Shown here: piece by piece, positions 6,971 through 10,559 of the stretch
Numbering within the stretch: the stretch's first letter is position 1
Layout: every line of letters begins with the position of its first letter
NCBI GenBank assembly: GCA_029779995.1
Contig: JAKOZM010000076.1
Coordinates: forward strand, 1 to 10,559
DNA: 10,559 nucleotides
Direction: 5' to 3'
Origin: Actinomycetes bacterium
Lineage (GTDB): Bacteria > Actinomycetota > Actinomycetes > S36-B12 > UBA10799
Position numbers and translations under genes: made by a program
The notes under the pieces: generated by a model
What the model was told of the DNA's origin: nothing
The model's database searches: none
Seen by the model: the letters and a program-made list of their open reading frames with translations, nothing else

Positions 6971-7435
6971 ATGAGTGCGGAAGTCGCCACGATCACCCGG
7001 TTCTACGAGTCCTTCGCGGCCCGCGATGCCGACGGCATGACGGCGTGCTACGCCGACGACGTCACCTTCCACGACCCGGGTTTTGGGGTCCTGCACGGCG
7101 ATCGAGCCAAGGCCATGTGGCACATGTTGTGCCACGCCGGCAAGGATCTGCAGGTGGTCGCCTCGCGCATCGAAGGTGGCAACGGTACCGGCCGGGCGCA
7201 CTGGGAGGCCGACTACACGTTCAGCACCGGCCGGATGATTCACAACGTCGTCGAGGCCCGCTTCGACCTCATCGACGGCCTCATCACCGGTCACGAGGAC
7301 ACCTTCAGTTTCGGGGCGTGGGCGCGCCAGGCCTTCGGCCCCATCGGGACCGTGGGGCGGTTACCGGGAGCCGCGACCGCGTTCCAACTGCTGAGCAAGC
7401 GCCAACTCGACGCCTACATCGCAAAACACGGCTGA
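6971..7435 (+). CDS. SnoaL-like / NTF2-like fold protein
   Basis: This is a 154-residue cytosolic protein of the SnoaL-like branch of the NTF2 superfamily, a cone-shaped alpha+beta barrel. The opening pattern is typical: a first helix TITRFYESFAARDADGM, then CYADDVTFHDPGFGVLHG, where the Asp/His-rich turn lines the pocket, then a helix ending in AMWHMLC. Beta strands follow (GRAHWEADYTFS, MIHNVVEARFDLIDGLI), and a final helical stretch ends in LDAYIAKHG. Members range from polyketide cyclases and limonene-epoxide hydrolases to ligand-binding proteins without known reactions, so no activity can be assigned. The frame reads back into the kinase gene, but ATG 6971 matches the usual family beginning. 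It lacks a ribosome binding site. A strong hairpin lies just after the stop. Confidence 0.9.
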   Translation: MSAEVATITRFYESFAARDADGMTACYADDVTFHDPGFGVLHGDRAKAMWHMLCHAGKDLQVVASRIEGGNGTGRAHWEADYTFSTGRMIHNVVEARFDLIDGLITGHEDTFSFGAWARQAFGPIGTVGRLPGAATAFQLLSKRQLDAYIAKHG

Positions 7436-7441
7436 CGCCCG

Positions 7442-7476
7442 AACGCCCCAGATGCCGACAGGGCACCTGGGGCGTT
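7442..7476. terminator. Bidirectional terminator hairpin between convergent genes
   Basis: Arms AACGCCCCAGATGCC (7442-7456) and GGCACCTGGGGCGTT (7462-7476) pair in 14 of 15 positions around a 5-base loop. On the plus strand it is followed by a T-rich TTCGGTTT stretch. It begins 6 bases after the SnoaL-like stop (7435) and 6 bases beyond the stop of the minus-strand gene (7483), so it can serve both. Confidence 0.85.
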
Positions 7477-7482
7477 TCGGTT

Positions 7483-10248
7483 TCAGCGGATGCACTTACC
7501 TTTCGCCACCGACCAGGTCCGGTTCCACGCGGCCAGGCCCGCGCCTTGTGCACGTGCACTCAGTCGAACCGTGATCCGGGTCGCCGCGCCGCACTGGGGG
7601 GTGGCTGAGACCTTGACGCCGGTCCCACTCACATTGGTCACCGCGATGCCGCACGCCTTGCGGGCCGCCTTGCCCTTGAGCGTCTTGCCCTGCACCACGC
7701 ACGACGTCTGCACCGCCAGACCTGCCGCGTTGGTCTGGGCGTACTTGACCAGCGTCGTGGTGCGCTGCGGACGCAGTTGTTTGGCCTGTGGGAGGGCGCC
7801 AACCTGCATCGTGGTCGCTGTCAACGGCCCGGCTACGACCGCAGGCGTGGCCACCTCAGCCTGGGGCTGCGTCGCATCGGGCTGTTGGGCCGGCGGTGTT
7901 GGAGCACCGACGGTCACGATCACCGGCTCAGAGACGCTGGCCTCCCAGGTCCGGGTCCCGCTGAAGGTCGCGTAGAAGGTGTGATTGCCCGCGGTCAGCG
8001 CCGATGTGACCATCTCGCAGCTGGCCAGCGGTCCCTGCAGTACCTGGCAGCTGCCCAGCAGGAGATCGTCCGCGTACACCTTCAAGATGCCCCAGGGATT
8101 GCCGTGCTCGATGCCGTCCTGACTGCGGAACACCGAGCGCACCTTCACCTGCAGCGTTACCGGCTCCCCCACGACCGGCTGCTCGGGCAGAGCGCGCATC
8201 CGGGTCATCGTCGGCCATGGCGAGAGTTGCACCAACTGCCACCCGCCCGGCTGCTCGCCGGTCGGGACGGCCTCCAGGTTCATGGGATTGGCCATGCCCA
8301 GGTAGAGGTTGTCCTCGCTACTGATCATGGTGCGAATGCCGTAGCTGTAGCGGTTGTCCGCGCCGTTGATGAACTCAGGCACCGCTCGGTGTTCGCCGTT
8401 CATGAACCGCCAGAGGTCCGCACCGTATTGCCAGGGCAGGTCTGAGGTGTCGAAGGCGTCGAGGTACTGCTGCAGAAGCGGGACACTGAGTGCCTCCTGC
8501 ATCCCCTGGGCCACCTGGGGCGCCATGTCCGCGGGGGTCTCCACCGTGTTGTCCGCGAGCAAGGACCGGATGATCGACGAGATGAGGTAGCTGTCGTCGA
8601 AAGTCCCCATGTACAGGTCGCCACGGTTGACGGCCATCGTCCACGTGTAGGTGTTGAACGGGTTGCCGAACCCGGCCAGGCCGTAGCGAGGGATGGCATG
8701 CATGTTGTTGTGCGAGAGCGACCAACTGACACGCTCACCGACCGGGGGCTGCGGGTCGCTGGGTGGCGCCCAGGATGAGGTGGGCAGGAAGGCGTTGCCG
8801 TACAGCAACTGCACCGCCGGGCTGTCCGCGAAGTTCTGCCCGCGGAAGATCGTGGTCGCCCGGTGGGTGCCAAGCAACATGAGCAGCAGTTCCTCAGTGT
8901 CTGGCTGAACGCCGTAGGTCTGCACATACCGCTGCAAGGAGTAGAACGTCCCCACGAAAGGCACATTCATGGTGCCCCAGTAGACCTGACCCTTGTAGGA
9001 CTGCACAGGTCCGACCGCCATCGTGCGCTGCAGGACGGGGTCCGGCTCGTAGTCCTTGATGTTCCACACCTCGGTCCACAGATCCGCGTCGGAGTTGTCC
9101 AGCGGTGCACCGTCGAGGGGCGGGCTCATGAAGATGCCGGCCGTGTCGTCGCTGGTGCCGACCGGCCAAGTGCTGGTGAAGATGCGGCCGTCGTGCTCGG
9201 TGAACTCTGACGGGGAGGTTGTCATCTTGCCCACCACAGTGGTGTTCAGCGTCAGCACGGGACCGGCGGCCGAGGCGCTGTCGAAACGCAGGACGGCGCC
9301 GCGGGTCTTGTCAGCCGGGTTCAGGGGGTTGGGTGCAACCCCGATTCCGGTGTAAAGATGATCGCCGATCTCGACCCACTTGCGGATATTGGTGTACCCG
9401 CGCTTCGTGGTCGCGCCCAAGTATTGACCGTCCTTGAACACGAAGAAGTTCACCGCACCGAACGCGCCGTTGGGGGCTGTGCTGATGTCGGGTCCGGCGA
9501 AGATGACCGTGTCATCGATGGCACCGGCGGAGCGGATGCCCAGCGTACGGCCCAGCAGGGTCTTGCCCGTCGCGTCGAGCTGATCGTTGAGCTTCACCAC
9601 CGATCGGCTGGTCAGGTCATACGAGTAGAGGTCCGGCGGCCGCCAGTCGCCGAGCCGGCTGATGATCGCCGTGGCCTGTTCCTCAGTGAGGTTGTAGGGC
9701 GGACTGGTCAATTGTGTCCGCAGGGTCGTGAAGATCGGCTCGGTGAGGTACGCGGAGTTGGCGCCCTCGCACACGAACGAGTCCGTCTTGACCGAGACGG
9801 GCATGATGTATTGCGCCATCATCAGGCACTGCACGTTGGGCCCGGTCCCGAACCACAGTTGGTCGGCCTGCTTGGCCATGCCCCAGACGTAGCCCTGATT
9901 GACCTTGAGCTGTTGGTTGTCGGGGCAGGAGAACACACCGTTGTCATCGACGAGCGGCTGGTAGTTCTGTCCGATACCGCCGAAACACTCATCGGGATCG
10001 GAGGTGGCAAGCAGATCGACCTCAAGTTGGTCTGTCGGATCCGCCGACCCGAACTGCACCTGCGCGGACAATGCGTCAGTGAGCAGCTGCGCGGGATCGG
10101 GGTCGGTGGCGTGCGCGGCCCCCGCCGGGACGGCCAAAGCAACACCCACACTGGCAGCGGCGACAACACTCACCAGGCGAGAGACCACCCCCCGGCGCCG
10201 CATCCGTTTCCTGTCCGACATTGACGATGTGGCAACCGTTGCTCGCAT
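7483..10248 (-). CDS. Large secreted protein with propeller-like repeats, Ig-like domain and Cys-containing tail; function unknown
   Basis: This 921-residue protein is exported. Its n-region is long and very basic (RKRMRRR, residues 13-19), followed by a hydrophobic core to about 45 and a likely cleavage after AHA (47). RRGVV loosely fits a Tat motif, but Sec is equally possible. Residues about 115-680 contain seven copies of a short blade-like motif resembling GDxLYxGT, near residues 129, 246, 296, 354, 420, 543 and 646, suggesting a seven-bladed beta-propeller. An insert of about 110 residues separates the fifth and sixth motifs. The N-terminal part has Cys at 88, 108, 141 and 160. Residues about 685-781 form a bacterial Ig-like domain (GEPVTLQV ... 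TAGNHTFYATFSGTRTW). A Pro/Gln/Ala linker follows, then a tail with C850, C866, C886 and C919. I do not recognise a named family. No catalytic motif, sortase signal or C-terminal anchor is visible. ATG 10248 is chosen from its ribosome binding site. Confidence 0.88.
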   Translation of the reverse strand: MRATVATSSMSDRKRMRRRGVVSRLVSVVAAASVGVALAVPAGAAHATDPDPAQLLTDALSAQVQFGSADPTDQLEVDLLATSDPDECFGGIGQNYQPLVDDNGVFSCPDNQQLKVNQGYVWGMAKQADQLWFGTGPNVQCLMMAQYIMPVSVKTDSFVCEGANSAYLTEPIFTTLRTQLTSPPYNLTEEQATAIISRLGDWRPPDLYSYDLTSRSVVKLNDQLDATGKTLLGRTLGIRSAGAIDDTVIFAGPDISTAPNGAFGAVNFFVFKDGQYLGATTKRGYTNIRKWVEIGDHLYTGIGVAPNPLNPADKTRGAVLRFDSASAAGPVLTLNTTVVGKMTTSPSEFTEHDGRIFTSTWPVGTSDDTAGIFMSPPLDGAPLDNSDADLWTEVWNIKDYEPDPVLQRTMAVGPVQSYKGQVYWGTMNVPFVGTFYSLQRYVQTYGVQPDTEELLLMLLGTHRATTIFRGQNFADSPAVQLLYGNAFLPTSSWAPPSDPQPPVGERVSWSLSHNNMHAIPRYGLAGFGNPFNTYTWTMAVNRGDLYMGTFDDSYLISSIIRSLLADNTVETPADMAPQVAQGMQEALSVPLLQQYLDAFDTSDLPWQYGADLWRFMNGEHRAVPEFINGADNRYSYGIRTMISSEDNLYLGMANPMNLEAVPTGEQPGGWQLVQLSPWPTMTRMRALPEQPVVGEPVTLQVKVRSVFRSQDGIEHGNPWGILKVYADDLLLGSCQVLQGPLASCEMVTSALTAGNHTFYATFSGTRTWEASVSEPVIVTVGAPTPPAQQPDATQPQAEVATPAVVAGPLTATTMQVGALPQAKQLRPQRTTTLVKYAQTNAAGLAVQTSCVVQGKTLKGKAARKACGIAVTNVSGTGVKVSATPQCGAATRITVRLSARAQGAGLAAWNRTWSVAKGKCIR

Positions 10249-10255
10249 GGGTCAT

Positions 10256-10261
10256 CCCTCC
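10256..10261 (-). promoter_or_regulatory. Ribosome binding site deciding the start of the 921-residue protein
   Basis: GGGAGG on the minus strand lies 7 bases before the ATG at 10248. The next in-frame ATG (10221) would give a more conventional signal-peptide n-region but has no ribosome binding site, so the longer form is preferred. Confidence 0.75.
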
Positions 10262-10267
10262 CAGAAG

Positions 10268-10288
10268 GAACAATAGTCCATAGTGTTC
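10268..10288. promoter_or_regulatory. Palindrome overlapping a candidate promoter of the 921-residue protein
   Basis: A 21-base interrupted palindrome reads GAACA-n-TA-n5-TA-n-TGTTC, with 14 of 20 non-central positions symmetric. It lies 7 bases upstream of the ribosome binding site. A TATTGT hexamer on the minus strand (10275-10270) inside it fits a -10 element and would start transcription near 10263. The arrangement resembles a repressor operator over a promoter. The -35 region is weak and no regulator gene is in the window, so both roles are inferred. Confidence 0.35.
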
Positions 10289-10355
10289 GGATCATGTATG
10301 AAATGTGTGCGCATTCCAGTCATGGCCTGAAAGTGAACCCTTTCGGGAACGTGGA

Positions 10356-10361
10356 TAGCCT
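10356..10361 (+). promoter_or_regulatory. Candidate -10 element of the DUF3097-like gene (leaderless)
   Basis: TAGCCT ends 8 bases before the ATG at 10370. A weak -35 candidate, GTGAAC (10333-10338), lies 17 bases upstream. No ribosome binding site precedes the ATG. The whole divergent spacer is 10249-10369. Confidence 0.4.
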
Positions 10362-10369
10362 TTGGTCCC

Positions 10370-10559
10370 ATGGTTGATCGCTACGGTCGCGACGTTCTGC
10401 AGACTGACACCAACGCCTCGCAGGCGACCAAACCCACTGAACTGGTGATCTCCACGGACCTGGTGGTCGAGTGCACGGACACCGGTTTCTGTGGCGCGGT
10501 GGTGGGCGTCGAAGGTCGCGCGGTCATGCTGGAGGACCGCCATGGCCGGCGCCGCCTGT
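10370..10559 (+). CDS. DUF3097-like protein (3' partial)
   Basis: An open frame starts at ATG 10370 and runs off the window without a stop, giving 63 visible codons. The protein begins MVDRYGRDVL, followed by a polar linker and then LVISTDLVVECTDTGFCGAV with VVGVEGRAVMLEDRHGRRR. From memory this matches the N-terminal pattern of DUF3097, an uncharacterised cytosolic family widespread in Actinomycetota: a DRYG-DVL start, then a V-E-x-x-x-TGFCGAVV strand and a LEDR-G-R strand. The function is unknown. The family match is from recollection of the pattern, not a search. No ribosome binding site is visible, and a candidate -10 element lies 8 bases upstream. It is divergent from the 921-residue secreted protein gene. 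Confidence 0.75.
   Translation, partial: MVDRYGRDVLQTDTNASQATKPTELVISTDLVVECTDTGFCGAVVGVEGRAVMLEDRHGRRRL

Noticed and set aside
10232..10242. Palindrome GCAAC-C-GTTGC within the first codons of the 921-residue protein.
   Set aside because: It lies inside the coding sequence, has short arms and is not placed to block the ribosome binding site, so there is no evidence of a function.
10329..10344. GAAAG/CTTTC inverted repeat in the divergent spacer before the DUF3097-like gene.
   Set aside because: The arms are only five bases and no other evidence supports a regulatory site.
1..10559. A defence island, prophage, CRISPR array or biosynthetic cluster.
   Set aside because: No nuclease, integrase, transposase, repeat-spacer array, toxin-antitoxin pair or clustered biosynthetic enzymes are visible on either strand.

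Overview
This window reads as high-GC actinobacterial chromosome. The base composition is strongly G+C-rich. The CBS protein resembles mycobacterial Hrp1, and the partial gene at the right edge looks like DUF3097, a family I know from Actinomycetota. Several secreted proteins have actinobacterial-style signal peptides, and several starts look leaderless. I cannot name a genus. Genes are tightly packed, and no stretch longer than about 300 bases lacks a gene. I see no rRNA, tRNA, CRISPR array, insertion sequence or phage gene.

Layout. Positions 1-694 (+) hold the 3' part of an AqpZ-type aquaporin. It converges, with only 9 bases between stops, on a zinc-dependent alcohol/formaldehyde-dehydrogenase-like enzyme (704-1888, -). 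Divergent from that enzyme is a two-CBS-domain protein very like hypoxic response protein 1 (1975-2388, +). Two back-to-back hairpins (2401-2496) separate it from a secreted serine hydrolase of the class C beta-lactamase/PBP fold with a long extra C-terminal region (2508-4520, -). Next, also on the minus strand, is a mosaic surface-type protein (4626-6035) made of beta-helix repeats, a choice-of-anchor-Q-like segment, a DUF11-like domain and RTX-like calcium-binding repeats. It lacks a signal peptide and is probably 5'-truncated. On the plus strand follow a PfkB-family sugar/nucleoside kinase (6124-6942) and, 28 bases later, a SnoaL/NTF2-like protein (6971-7435). A strong shared terminator hairpin (7442-7476) divides them from a 921-residue secreted protein (7483-10248, -) with seven propeller-blade-like motifs, an Ig-like domain and a Cys-containing tail. 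The window ends in the start of a divergent DUF3097-like gene (10370 onward, +).

How the genes work together. I see no single multi-gene system. The aquaporin, dehydrogenase and Hrp1-like protein could form a stress or housekeeping neighbourhood, but only the divergent 86-base spacer supports any link. The kinase and SnoaL-like genes may be co-transcribed. The three minus-strand envelope/secreted proteins are separate units. The most novel material is the 921-residue protein with a palindrome over its putative promoter, the C-terminal region of the serine hydrolase, and the truncated mosaic protein.
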